Source: an uncultured Polaribacter sp.
GTDB lineage: Bacteria; Bacteroidota; Bacteroidia; Flavobacteriales; Flavobacteriaceae
Assembly (NCBI RefSeq): GCF_947495205.1
Contig: NZ_CANLXV010000007.1
Coordinates: 1 to 64,000, forward strand
DNA: 64,000 nt
Reading direction: 5' to 3'
Translations under genes and position numbers: made by a program
Part shown: positions 29,106 through 36,090 of the stretch, piece by piece
Position numbering within the stretch: position 1 is the first letter of the stretch
Layout of the letters: every line of letters starts with the position of its first letter
Notes under the pieces: generated by a model
Told to the model about the DNA's origin: nothing
Database searches by the model: none
Seen by the model: only the letters and a program-made list of their open reading frames with translations

Positions 29106-29483
29106 TTACTTAAGCTCTACCTCAGCTCCAGCTTCTTCTAAAGATGCTTTAAGACCTTCAGCCTCATCTTTAGAAACTCCTTCTTTTACTGCTGCAGGAG
29201 CGCTATCCACGATACCTTTAGCTTCTTTTAATCCTAAACCAGTTAATTCTTTAACTAATTTTACAACAGCTAATTTAGAACCACCTGCCGCTTTTAAGAT
29301 TACATCAAATTCAGTTTGCTCTTCAGCTCCACCTGCATCACCACCTGCTGCTGGTCCTGCTACTGCTACTGCAGCTGCTGCTGGCTCAATACCGTACTCA
29401 TCTTTTAAAATAGTAGCTAATTCATTAACTTCTTTTACTGTTAAGTTAACTAATTGTTCTGCGAAATCTTTTAATTCTGCCAT
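29106..29483 (-). CDS. rplL: 50S ribosomal protein bL12 (L7/L12)
   Basis: bL12 forms the flexible stalk that recruits translation GTPases. Residues 1-35 are the dimerisation domain ([21 protein letters not shown]), an Ala/Gly/Pro-rich hinge follows (about 36-52), and the C-terminal factor-binding domain has the conserved [29 protein letters not shown]. 125 residues, full length. It follows rplJ after 47 bases. Confidence 0.98.
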   Translation of the reverse strand: MAELKDFAEQLVNLTVKEVNELATILKDEYGIEPAAAAVAVAGPAAGGDAGGAEEQTEFDVILKAAGGSKLAVVKLVKELTGLGLKEAKGIVDSAPAAVKEGVSKDEAEGLKASLEEAGAEVELK

Positions 29484-29530
29484 TTTAATTGTTTTTAATA
29501 ATGTTTATTATAGTTTATTTGTGCGCGTAA

Positions 29531-30049
29531 TTATTTTTCAGATAATGTTTTAATAATACCTGAAAGTGTTTGTCCACCTGATTGTAATGCTGAAACAACA
29601 TTCTTAGCAGGCGACTGAAGTAATCCAATGATTTCTCCAATTAACTCTTCTCTAGACTTAATGCTAACAAGAGCATCTAATTGATCATCACCAATGTAAA
29701 CAGACTCTTCTGCAAAAGCTCCTTTTAATAATGGTCTATCTTTAGATTTTTTTCTAAATTCTTTGATTAATTTTGCTGGAGCATTTGCTGCTTCAGAAAT
29801 CATCATTGAAGTATTTCCTTTTAATACTGTTGGTAAGTCTTCAAAATCTTTATCTGAAGCTTCCATTGCTTTTGCAAGTAATGTATTCTTTACAACCGAT
29901 AACTGAACACCCGCCTTAAAACAAGCCCTACGTAAGTTAGAAGTTGTTTGTGCATCTAATCCAGAAATATCCGCAAGATAAATAGTATTAGTATCTGCTA
30001 ATGTTGCCGTTAAATCTTGTATTACTTGTGATTTTTCTTCTCTAGTCAT
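29531..30049 (-). CDS. rplJ: 50S ribosomal protein uL10
   Basis: uL10 anchors bL12 dimers to 23S rRNA. The 172-residue protein has the N-terminal rRNA-binding part (TREEKSQVIQDL through VVKNTLLAKA) and a C-terminal helix for bL12 (LLQSPAKNVVSALQSGGQTLSGIIKTLSEK). It sits 20 bases after rplA in the usual order. In other bacteria the L10-L12 complex represses its own mRNA; I could not identify the leader structure here. Confidence 0.98.
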   Translation of the reverse strand: MTREEKSQVIQDLTATLADTNTIYLADISGLDAQTTSNLRRACFKAGVQLSVVKNTLLAKAMEASDKDFEDLPTVLKGNTSMMISEAANAPAKLIKEFRKKSKDRPLLKGAFAEESVYIGDDQLDALVSIKSREELIGEIIGLLQSPAKNVVSALQSGGQTLSGIIKTLSEK

Positions 30050-30069
30050 AATTCCTAAGTTTTAACGTA

Positions 30070-30759
30070 TTAGTTAGCCTTAACCTCAACCTCTACACTA
30101 GGACTCATTGTACTAGACATAAAAACACTCTTTACATAAGTACCTTTTGCAGTTGTAGGTTTAAGTTTAATAATTGTTTGTATTAATTCATTTGCATTTT
30201 CCTCGATTTTCTTAGCATCAAAAGATACTTTTCCAATCGCAGCATGCACAATACCAGTTTTGTCAACTTTAAAGTCGATTTTACCAGCTTTAACGTCTGC
30301 AACAGCTTTTGCAACATCCATTGTTACTGTACCAGTCTTTGGGTTTGGCATTAAACCTCTAGGACCTAAAATTCTACCTAAAGGACCTAATTTACCCATA
30401 ACACTTGGCATAGTAATAATAACATCTACATCTGTCCAACCACTTTTAATTTTCTGAAGGTATTCATCTAATCCCACATAATCTGCACCAGCTGCTGTAG
30501 CTTCTGCTTCTTTATCTGGAGTTACTAATGCTAAAACTTTAACATCTTTACCTGTACCATGAGGTAATGTTACTACACCTCTAACCATTTGATTAGCTTT
30601 ACGTGGATCTACTCCTAAGCGAATTGCTAAATCTACTGACGCATCAAACTTTACATTAGTAATGTCTTTGACTAGCGCTGAAGCTGCTGCTAAATCATAC
30701 GTTTGAGAACGATCTAATTTAGAGTAAGCCTCTTTTTGCTTTTTTGTTAATTTTGCCAT
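30070..30759 (-). CDS. rplA: 50S ribosomal protein uL1
   Basis: uL1 forms the mobile L1 stalk that releases deacylated tRNA. The 229-residue protein shows the two-domain pattern: [37 protein letters not shown] near the start, then [18 protein letters not shown] and the closing [22 protein letters not shown]. Full length, 20 bases after rplK. Confidence 0.98.
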   Translation of the reverse strand: MAKLTKKQKEAYSKLDRSQTYDLAAASALVKDITNVKFDASVDLAIRLGVDPRKANQMVRGVVTLPHGTGKDVKVLALVTPDKEAEATAAGADYVGLDEYLQKIKSGWTDVDVIITMPSVMGKLGPLGRILGPRGLMPNPKTGTVTMDVAKAVADVKAGKIDFKVDKTGIVHAAIGKVSFDAKKIEENANELIQTIIKLKPTTAKGTYVKSVFMSSTMSPSVEVEVKAN

Positions 30760-30779
30760 TTTACTACTTTTTATAAAGC

Positions 30780-31217
30780 TTATGCTGGTGCATTACCTTT
30801 TACTGTTAATCCCATAGAACGCGCTGTACCTGCAATCATACGCATTGCTGAAGCTACTTCAAAGGCATTTAAATCTACCATTTTGTCTTCTGCAATAACT
30901 TGAATCTGATCCCAAGTAACTGATGCTACTTTCTTTCTGTTTGGTTCTCCTGAACCCTTTTTAATTTTGGCCGCTTCTAGTAACTGAACTGCTGCAGGAG
31001 GAGTTTTTACAACAAAATCAAACGATTTGTCTTTGAAAACAGTAATAACAACAGGTAAAACTTTACCTTGTTTGTCTTGCGTTCTTGCATTAAACTGTTT
31101 ACAGAACTCCATAATGTTAACACCAGCAGCACCTAAAGCGGGTCCAACCGGCGGCGATGGATTCGCTGCGCCTCCCCTTACTTGTAACTTAACTACTTTA
31201 CTAACTTCTTTTGCCAT
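30780..31217 (-). CDS. rplK: 50S ribosomal protein uL11
   Basis: uL11 lies at the base of the bL12 stalk and is needed for the stringent response through RelA. The 145-residue protein has the usual N-terminal [35 protein letters not shown] and the C-terminal rRNA-binding helix ending [12 protein letters not shown]. Full length. It lies 73 bases after nusG. Confidence 0.98.
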   Translation of the reverse strand: MAKEVSKVVKLQVRGGAANPSPPVGPALGAAGVNIMEFCKQFNARTQDKQGKVLPVVITVFKDKSFDFVVKTPPAAVQLLEAAKIKKGSGEPNRKKVASVTWDQIQVIAEDKMVDLNAFEVASAMRMIAGTARSMGLTVKGNAPA

Positions 31218-31290
31218 TTTAAAAATGTTTAATGATTTATTTTAAGTTGGAAGCCTTAAAACAAATCGATAATATATATTTGTGTAACAA

Positions 31291-31839
31291 TTATATCTTT
31301 TCTACTTGCATATAACTTAATTCTAAAGGTGTTTTTCTTCCGAATATTTTCACCATAACTTCAAGTTTACGCTTTTCTTCATTTACCTTCTCTATAGTTC
31401 CATCAAATCCATTAAATGGACCATCTACAACTTTAACAGTCTCTCCTGTACTAAAAGGAATTGCAATATTTTCATCTTGAACAGATAATTCATCTACCTT
31501 ACCTAGCATTCTGTTCACTTCAGATTTTCTCATTGGAACAGGTTCTCCACCTTTTGTTTCTCCAAGAAAACCAATAACACCAGTAATAGATTTAATAACG
31601 TGAGGTACTTCTCCTGAAAGATTTGCCTCCACCATTATATAACCTGGAAAATAGACTCTTTCTCTATTTACTTTCTTACCATTTCTAATCTGAACAACTT
31701 TTTCTGTAGGTACAATAACCTGACTTACATAATCTGATAAACCTACTCTAGAAATTTCAGTTTCAATATAAGCTTTTACTTTATTTTCTTGTCCACCAAT
31801 GGCTCTAACAACATACCATTTCATCACTGAATCAGCCAT
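31291..31839 (-). CDS. nusG: Transcription antitermination factor NusG
   Basis: NusG binds RNA polymerase and links it to the ribosome or Rho. The 182-residue protein has the NGN domain (KWYVVRAIGGQENKVKAYIE through YFPGYIMVEA, residues 6-120) and a C-terminal KOW domain (VKVVDGPFNGFDGTIEKVNEEKRKLEVMVKIFGRKTPLEL). A start at Met6 is also possible. It follows secE by 9 bases, the standard pairing. Confidence 0.98.
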   Translation of the reverse strand: MADSVMKWYVVRAIGGQENKVKAYIETEISRVGLSDYVSQVIVPTEKVVQIRNGKKVNRERVYFPGYIMVEANLSGEVPHVIKSITGVIGFLGETKGGEPVPMRKSEVNRMLGKVDELSVQDENIAIPFSTGETVKVVDGPFNGFDGTIEKVNEEKRKLEVMVKIFGRKTPLELSYMQVEKI

Positions 31840-31848
31840 AATTTAATT

Positions 31849-32037
31849 TTAAAATAATTTAAAAAAGTTATCTAATCCAGTTTGAAAAACGTAGTCTATA
31901 CCTGCAACTGCTAATGCGAACAAAATTGTAAAAACTGCAACAGTTACAGTTGTTTTTTGAGCATCTTCCTTTGAAATCCAAGTCATATTATTACTTAGCT
32001 CTTCAAAAGAATCTTTAATGTATTGTATAAACTTCAT
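31849..32037 (-). CDS. secE: Preprotein translocase subunit SecE
   Basis: SecE is the small clamp subunit of the SecYEG channel. The 62-residue protein has a basic amphipathic start (KFIQYIKDSFEELSNNMTWISKEDAQKTT) and a single membrane helix (VTVAVFTILFALAVAGIDYVF), the short one-helix form. I chose the ATG at 32037: the frame can be extended to 32088, but that would overlap tRNA-Trp and add 17 residues unlike SecE. Confidence 0.95.
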   Translation of the reverse strand: MKFIQYIKDSFEELSNNMTWISKEDAQKTTVTVAVFTILFALAVAGIDYVFQTGLDNFFKLF

Positions 32038-32058
32038 TGTACTTGTTTGTTTAATTTG

Positions 32059-32130
32059 CACGGACGGAGAGATTCGAACTCCCGACACCTGGTTTTGGAG
32101 ACCAGTGCTCTACCGCTGAACTACGTCCGT
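32059..32130 (-). tRNA. tRNA-Trp (anticodon CCA)
   Basis: Cloverleaf on the minus strand with ACGGACG / CGTCCGT acceptor stem, anticodon loop with CCA between CTGGT and ACCAG, and GTTCGAAT T-loop. CCA end not encoded. It sits between tuf and secE, a common bacterial arrangement. Confidence 0.96.
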
Positions 32131-32150
32131 TTCTTTAATTCATTATTAAA

Positions 32151-32175
32151 GGCGTCACGTTAAAAACGTGACACC
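32151..32175 (-). terminator. Hairpin after tuf
   Basis: GTCACGTT / AACGTGAC (32154-32161, 32165-32172) with a 3-base loop, extendable by GG/CC. On the minus strand it is followed by TTTAAT, a weak U-run, so it may be a partial terminator that sets tuf apart from the tRNA-Trp, secE and nusG part. Confidence 0.55.
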
Positions 32176-32209
32176 CTTATAATTTATTAATTAGTAAACC
32201 AATATATGA

Positions 32210-33397
32210 TTAGTCTAATAATTCAGTTACCTGACCTGCACCTACAGTTCTACCACCTTCACGGATAGCGAAACGTAAACCAACATTTAATGCAATTGGT
32301 TGGATTAAGTCTACAGTAATTGTTAAGTTATCTCCTGGCATTACCATTTCTACTCCATCAGGTAAATTAATTGTACCTGTAACGTCTGTAGTTCTTACAT
32401 AGAACTGTGGACGATAATTATTATGGAATGGAGTGTGACGACCACCTTCTTCTTTTTTAAGAACATATACCTCTGCTTTAAACTTAGCATGAGGAGTTAC
32501 AGAACCTGGCTTACAGATTACCATACCTCTTTTAATATCTTCTTTTGCAATACCTCTTAATAAGATACCTGCATTATCTCCTGCCTCACCTCTATCTAAG
32601 ATTTGACGGAACATTTCAATACCAGTAATAGTAGAAGACATTTTTTCAGCTCCCATACCAATAATATCTACAACATCACCTGTATTAGCAATACCAGTTT
32701 CGATACGACCTGTAGCTACAGTTCCACGACCAGTAATAGAAAATACATCTTCAACAGGCATTAAGAAATCTTTATCAACTTCTCTTAAAGGCTCTTGAAT
32801 CCATGCATCAACTTCACTCATTAATTCTAATACAGTATCAACCCATTTTTGTTCACCATTTAAAGCACCTAAAGCAGAACCTGAAACAACAGGACCATTA
32901 TCTCCATCATACTCATAGAAAGATAATAATTCTCTAACTTCCATATCAACTAACTCTAAAAGCTCTTCATCATCAACCATATCAACTTTGTTTAAGAAAA
33001 CAACGATACGAGGAATACCTACCTGACGACCTAATAAGATGTGCTCTCTAGTTTGCGGCATAGGACCATCTGTAGCAGCAACAACTAAAATAGCACCGTC
33101 CATTTGAGCAGCACCAGTAACCATATTCTTCACGTAATCCGCGTGACCTGGACAGTCAACGTGCGCATAGTGACGATTTTCTGTTTGATATTCTACGTGA
33201 GAAGTGTTAATTGTAATACCTCTTTCTTTTTCTTCAGGAGCATTATCAATCTGATCAAAAGATCTAGCTTCAGAGAATCCTGCATCAGCTAATACTTTAG
33301 TAATAGCCGCAGTTAAAGTTGTTTTACCGTGATCTACGTGTCCGATAGTACCAATGTTTAAGTGTGGTTTCGAACGGTCAAAAGTTCCTTTTGCCAT
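32210..33397 (-). CDS. tuf: Elongation factor Tu
   Basis: EF-Tu delivers aminoacyl-tRNA to the ribosome with GTP. The 395-residue protein is complete: P-loop GHVDHGKT at 19-26, the switch I segment [27 protein letters not shown] (G3), NKVDM (G4), SALGAL region, then beta-barrel domains 2 and 3 ending in [15 protein letters not shown]. It is placed in the tRNA-tuf-tRNA-secE arrangement typical of Bacteroidota. Confidence 0.99.
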   Translation of the reverse strand: MAKGTFDRSKPHLNIGTIGHVDHGKTTLTAAITKVLADAGFSEARSFDQIDNAPEEKERGITINTSHVEYQTENRHYAHVDCPGHADYVKNMVTGAAQMDGAILVVAATDGPMPQTREHILLGRQVGIPRIVVFLNKVDMVDDEELLELVDMEVRELLSFYEYDGDNGPVVSGSALGALNGEQKWVDTVLELMSEVDAWIQEPLREVDKDFLMPVEDVFSITGRGTVATGRIETGIANTGDVVDIIGMGAEKMSSTITGIEMFRQILDRGEAGDNAGILLRGIAKEDIKRGMVICKPGSVTPHAKFKAEVYVLKKEEGGRHTPFHNNYRPQFYVRTTDVTGTINLPDGVEMVMPGDNLTITVDLIQPIALNVGLRFAIREGGRTVGAGQVTELLD

Positions 33398-33458
33398 AAT
33401 TATTGATTTTAATTCTTAGGTTAAATATATTTAGTGTCTAATAATACTTTTTAACTTG

Positions 33459-33531
33459 AGCCAATGACGGGATTTGAACCCGTGACCTCATCCCTACCAA
33501 GGATGCGCTCTACCAACTGAGCTACACCGGC
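33459..33531 (-). tRNA. tRNA-Thr (anticodon GGU)
   Basis: Minus strand: GCCGGTG / CATTGGC acceptor, anticodon stem CATCC/GGATG with loop TTGGTAG (anticodon GGT), GGTTCAAAT T-loop. No encoded CCA. It is the last of the four tRNAs before tuf. Confidence 0.95.
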
Positions 33532-33548
33532 TTTGTTGATTATATTTG

Positions 33549-33621
33549 AGCGAAAGACCGGGTTCGAACCGGCGACATTCAGCTTGGAAGGCTGACGCTC
33601 TACCAACTGAGCTACTTTCGC
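33549..33621 (-). tRNA. tRNA-Gly (anticodon UCC)
   Basis: Minus strand: GCGAAAG / CTTTCGC acceptor, anticodon loop CTTCCAA (anticodon TCC), GGTTCGAAC T-loop. No encoded CCA. 17 bases separate it from tRNA-Thr(GGU). Confidence 0.96.
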
Positions 33622-33634
33622 AAAATGTAAATTG

Positions 33635-33716
33635 TGGGGAGAGCAGGATTCGAACCTGCGAAGACATAGTCAACGGAGTTACAGTCCGTCCTCGTTGGCC
33701 GCTTGAGTATCTCCCC
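33635..33716 (-). tRNA. tRNA-Tyr (anticodon GUA)
   Basis: Minus strand: GGGGAGA acceptor, anticodon stem ACGGA/TCCGT with loop CTGTAAC (anticodon GTA), a long variable arm as expected for bacterial tyrosine tRNA, and GGTTCGAAT T-loop. No encoded CCA. Confidence 0.96.
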
Positions 33717-33741
33717 GATAATTTACTATTTTAATGAACTT

Positions 33742-33762
33742 AAAAATCGCACTGCGATTTTT
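33742..33762. terminator. Hairpin between tRNA-Thr(UGU) and tRNA-Tyr
   Basis: A perfect 9-bp stem AAAAATCGC / GCGATTTTT with a 3-base loop. On the minus strand the T's are only those of the stem, so it may be a processing stem or a weak terminator within the tRNA cluster. Confidence 0.45.
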
Positions 33763-33773
33763 GTTTTTTTTTG

Positions 33774-33847
33774 AGCCGATGAAGGGACTCGAACCCCCGA
33801 CCTGCTGATTACAAATCAGCTGCTCTAGCCAGCTGAGCTACATCGGC
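33774..33847 (-). tRNA. tRNA-Thr (anticodon UGU)
   Basis: Minus strand: GCCGATG / CATCGGC acceptor, anticodon stem GCTGA/TCAGC with loop TTTGTAA (anticodon TGT), GGTTCGAGT T-loop. No encoded CCA. First tRNA of the cluster, directly after the composite promoter/terminator. Confidence 0.96.
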
Positions 33848-33854
33848 TTTTGTT

Positions 33855-33894
33855 GAAAAAAACAAACCGCTATTTCTAACGGTTTGCAAATGTA
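33855..33894 (-). promoter_or_regulatory. Overlapping hpf terminator and tRNA-operon promoter
   Basis: On the minus strand, TACATTTG (33894-33887) is an exact -7 box that should start transcription near 33880. Directly after it, CAAACCG (33886-33880) pairs with CGGTTTG (33869-33863) and is followed by seven T (33862-33856), an intrinsic terminator for the upstream hpf gene. A transcript started at the promoter would lack most of the 5' arm and so escape termination. Confidence 0.7.
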
Positions 33895-33953
33895 TAAAGT
33901 TTTTTGATATTCTAAAACTTTTTGTAATTATTTTTTTGTTTTTTTTTTACTTT

Positions 33954-34262
33954 TTAAGAAATTAAAGAGTCTCTATGCTTTTCTTTTGACCTTTTTAATT
34001 GTCTTTTTAAATTATCTACTGCAGCATTAATGCCTTCTTCAAAGGTTTTTGTTTCTCTTTTAACAATAAGTTCACTACCTGGTATGTTAATTTTTATTTC
34101 TGTAATTTTATTTTCTTTATCGCTAGTTTTTTGAACTTTTAAAAAAACCTCTGCATCTACAATTTTATCGTGAAATTTTACAAGTGAAGCTACTTTGTTA
34201 TTTGCATATTCTACTAATGTTGCATCTGCATTGAAATTGACTGATTGTGTAAATACTTTCAT
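33954..34262 (-). CDS. hpf: Ribosome hibernation-promoting factor, short form
   Basis: HPF binds the 30S decoding centre in stationary phase and stores ribosomes as inactive particles. The 102-residue protein has the family fold (MKVFTQSVNFNADATLVEYANNKVASLVKF, then EIKINIPGSELIVKRETKTFEEGINAAVDNLKRQLKRSKEKHRD). It lacks the C-terminal dimerisation domain of long HPF. It lies 4 bases after the Xer recombinase gene and ends at an intrinsic terminator. Confidence 0.93.
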   Translation of the reverse strand: MKVFTQSVNFNADATLVEYANNKVASLVKFHDKIVDAEVFLKVQKTSDKENKITEIKINIPGSELIVKRETKTFEEGINAAVDNLKRQLKRSKEKHRDSLIS

Positions 34263-34266
34263 AAAT

Positions 34267-35151
34267 CTATTTTTTATTGCCTCTAGGGTGCGCGTTATTA
34301 TATACTTTCTTTATAGCATCAAGACTATTGTGTGTATAGACTTGAGTGGAGGCTAAAGAGGAATGCCCTAGCAATTCTTTAACCGAATTTAAATTTGCTC
34401 CTTCATTTAATAAGTGTGTTGCAAAAGAATGCCTTAAAATATGTGGACTCTTTTTTACCTTTGAAGAAACTTTACTAAAATAAGTATTAATTACTCTATA
34501 AACAAGAGTTTCATATATTTTATTTCCTTTTTCTGTAATAAATAAAAACTGGTTATTCATTTGAAGTTTTTCTTTAATTTCTAAATAACAAATGAGCGTC
34601 TTTTTTACAGTATTTAGTATTGGAAGAAGTCTTTCTTTATTTCTTTTACCTAAAATTTTTAAAGTATGCTGTTCTAAATCTATATCAGCTACTTTGATAT
34701 TAATTAGTTCTGCTCTTCTAATACCTGTTGAATAAAGCAATTCTACTATTAATTTGTTTCTGAGAGAAACAAAATCTTTTTCCTTATCTAAATCTTGCAG
34801 AACTACACTAATTTCTTTTGACGTAAAAGGTACTTGTATCTTTTTTTGTGTTTTTAAAGCTTTATGTTTGTTTAAAGGGCTTACTGCTATTTGTTCTGTT
34901 TTTTGCAAAAATTTGTAAAAAGATTTTAAAGCACTTAACTTTCTATTTACACTATTATTAGATATGTTTTGCTTTACCAAACTTACTACCCAACCTCTAA
35001 TTTGAGCGTAATTTATTTCGGTTAGGTCTTCTTGATCAAATTCTGTGATACAAAAATCTTTAAAATTTAATAAATCGTTTTTATATGCCGTAACTGTGTG
35101 TTCTGAATATTGTTTCTCTAATTGTATGTATTCTAGAAAAGGTGTTATCAA
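34267..35151 (-). CDS. xerC: Tyrosine recombinase, XerC/XerD type
   Basis: Xer recombinases resolve chromosome dimers at dif. The 294-residue protein has an N-terminal SAM-like core-binding domain (1-95, FLEYIQLEKQYSEHTVTAYKNDL) and the catalytic domain with R145 (TGIRRAE), K169, H237 and R240 (HILRH), H263 (LLGHSS), and nucleophile Y272. All six are present. The start is TTG at 35151; no ATG lies close upstream in frame and family members begin here. XerC versus XerD cannot be decided from this gene alone. It forms an operon with hpf. I see no dif site nearby. Confidence 0.88.
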   Translation of the reverse strand: MITPFLEYIQLEKQYSEHTVTAYKNDLLNFKDFCITEFDQEDLTEINYAQIRGWVVSLVKQNISNNSVNRKLSALKSFYKFLQKTEQIAVSPLNKHKALKTQKKIQVPFTSKEISVVLQDLDKEKDFVSLRNKLIVELLYSTGIRRAELINIKVADIDLEQHTLKILGKRNKERLLPILNTVKKTLICYLEIKEKLQMNNQFLFITEKGNKIYETLVYRVINTYFSKVSSKVKKSPHILRHSFATHLLNEGANLNSVKELLGHSSLASTQVYTHNSLDAIKKVYNNAHPRGNKK

Positions 35152-35352
35152 TGGTAGATGATTTGTTTGATTGTAAATTTACGAAATATAATAATTTGGC
35201 AAGTATTTAAATTTACTGAAACTTACTTTGTTTATTGAATTGAGTTTATACAAGTTGAATAAAAGGCTTTAGATGGTCTATTTGTGTATGAATTATTTTT
35301 AACTTGATATTTTTACTAATTATTGCACAATTTTTACAAATTAGTCATAAAA

Positions 35353-35384
35353 AAAAACTCGTAAAATTAAATTTACGAGTTTTT
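35353..35384 (-). terminator. Terminator of rpsU
   Basis: A 13-bp stem AAAAACTCGTAAA / TTTACGAGTTTTT with a 6-base loop, followed on the minus strand by further T. The stretch from here to the Xer start (35152-35352) holds no gene and nothing I can name. Confidence 0.85.
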
Positions 35385-35479
35385 GACTTTTGAATAAGTA
35401 AATTCCAACATAAAATTGGAATGAGTTAGCTTTATAATTTTTAATGGGTTGCTGAACAACTTTTAAAAATTAAGTTTTA

Positions 35480-35677
35480 CTATCCTACTTCTTCTTGTGT
35501 TCTTAATTTTTGTACGTAAGAGGCTTTAATTCTTTGAGCTCTCTTTGCTACAGATGGCTTTGTAAAGTTTTTTCTGTTACGTAGGTTTTTCATCGTTTTT
35601 GTACGATCGAATTTTCTTTTGTAACGCTTTAACGCTCTATCTATATTTTCTCCTTCTTTAATAGGTATAATTAACAT
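35480..35677 (-). CDS. rpsU: 30S ribosomal protein bS21
   Basis: A small basic 65-residue protein near the 3' end of 16S rRNA, full length (MLIIPIKEGENIDRALKRYKRKFDRTKT, then a Lys/Arg-rich tail). In Bacteroidota ribosomes bS21 is known to help cover the anti-Shine-Dalgarno, so most genes lack a Shine-Dalgarno. This gene is the exception: it has a strong one (35685-35691), a good promoter at 35754-35783 and a leader of about 70 bases. This fits feedback control, with ribosomes lacking bS21 exposing their anti-Shine-Dalgarno and translating rpsU. Confidence 0.96.
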   Translation of the reverse strand: MLIIPIKEGENIDRALKRYKRKFDRTKTMKNLRNRKNFTKPSVAKRAQRIKASYVQKLRTQEEVG

Positions 35678-35684
35678 AAGTTGG

Positions 35685-35691
35685 CACCTCC
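35685..35691 (-). promoter_or_regulatory. Strong Shine-Dalgarno of rpsU (GGAGGTG)
   Basis: On the minus strand GGAGGTG stands 7 bases before the ATG and can pair with CACCUCC of 16S rRNA over seven bases. I saw no comparable Shine-Dalgarno before tuf, rpoB, rplL, aroC, uvrA or parA. Confidence 0.85.
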
Positions 35692-35753
35692 CTTCATAAG
35701 TATCTTTATTTTTTAATCTGCTTTACGCTAGATGTTTTTTATTTTTTGGACTG

Positions 35754-35783
35754 CAAATGTACTTACAAATAATGAATTGGCAA
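35754..35783 (-). promoter_or_regulatory. rpsU promoter, TTG-N19-TACATTTG
   Basis: On the minus strand TTG (35783-35781) and TACATTTG (35761-35754) are 19 bp apart, a full consensus match. The start should be near 35747, giving a 70-base leader. Confidence 0.8.
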
Positions 35784-35816
35784 CTTTTATTTAAATTATT
35801 TTTAAACAAGCACTTT

Positions 35817-35914
35817 GCGTTAGGGATTGCAACGGCATCCTTTTTAGTAAATACTGAATGAAATTTAGTATTTATTAAAAAGATATAGTGGAAAGCCCGA
35901 CCTTTAGGTAACGC
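35817..35914 (+). ncRNA. Flavo-1-like structured RNA, copy 2
   Basis: GCGTTA (35817-35822) pairs with TAACGC (35909-35914) and GGG (35823-35825) with CCC (35896-35898). The inner hairpin TTTTTAGTAAATACT / AGTATTTATTAAAAA is nearly perfect, and ACC-TTTA-GGT forms a small 3' stem. Shared strings with copy 1: ATTG(C)AACGGC and ATAGTGGAAAGC. From memory this is the Flavo-1 class. It is divergent from rpsU, its start about 35 bases beyond the rpsU -33 box. Confidence 0.65.
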
Positions 35915-35938
35915 CATAATAGCGTTTGTGGTTGGTGG

Positions 35939-35973
35939 TTTTTAGTTTTTAGTTTTTAGTTTTTAGTTTTTAG
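35939..35973. repeat. Heptamer array (TTTTTAG)x5
   Basis: Five perfect copies of TTTTTAG, then TTTGAAA. The unit reads CTAAAAA on the minus strand, close to CTAAAGT of the array at 1-77. Confidence 0.92.
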
Positions 35974-36002
35974 TTTGAAAGCTAAAAATTTAATTGCAAA
36001 GA

Positions 36003-36053
36003 TTACGTTGCTGGTTTGTATTCCTTGTTATCGATTACCATTTTTGCGATAAT
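36003..36053 (-). pseudogene. Remnant of an acyl-CoA dehydrogenase 3' end
   Basis: These 51 bases match the last 51 bases of the neighbouring acyl-CoA dehydrogenase gene (36091-36141) at 48 of 51 positions and encode the identical peptide IIAKMVIDNKEYKPAT plus stop. All three differences are in third codon positions. A plain recent duplication would not be expected to differ only silently, so this is probably the tail of a diverged homologous allele. Confidence 0.8.
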
Positions 36054-36090
36054 TGGAAATAATTTTCGCAAAAACCATAATCAAAAAAAA

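Noticed and set aside
32038-32088. A 17-residue N-terminal extension of SecE
   Set aside because: It would run into the 3' end of tRNA-Trp, and the added residues do not resemble SecE. The ATG at 32037 is right.
33546-33734. A 62-codon + strand frame
   Set aside because: It runs antisense across tRNA-Gly and tRNA-Tyr; the peptide is a by-product of tRNA sequence.
35723-35917. A 64-codon minus-strand frame
   Set aside because: It is the antisense reading of the structured RNA and of the rpsU promoter region.
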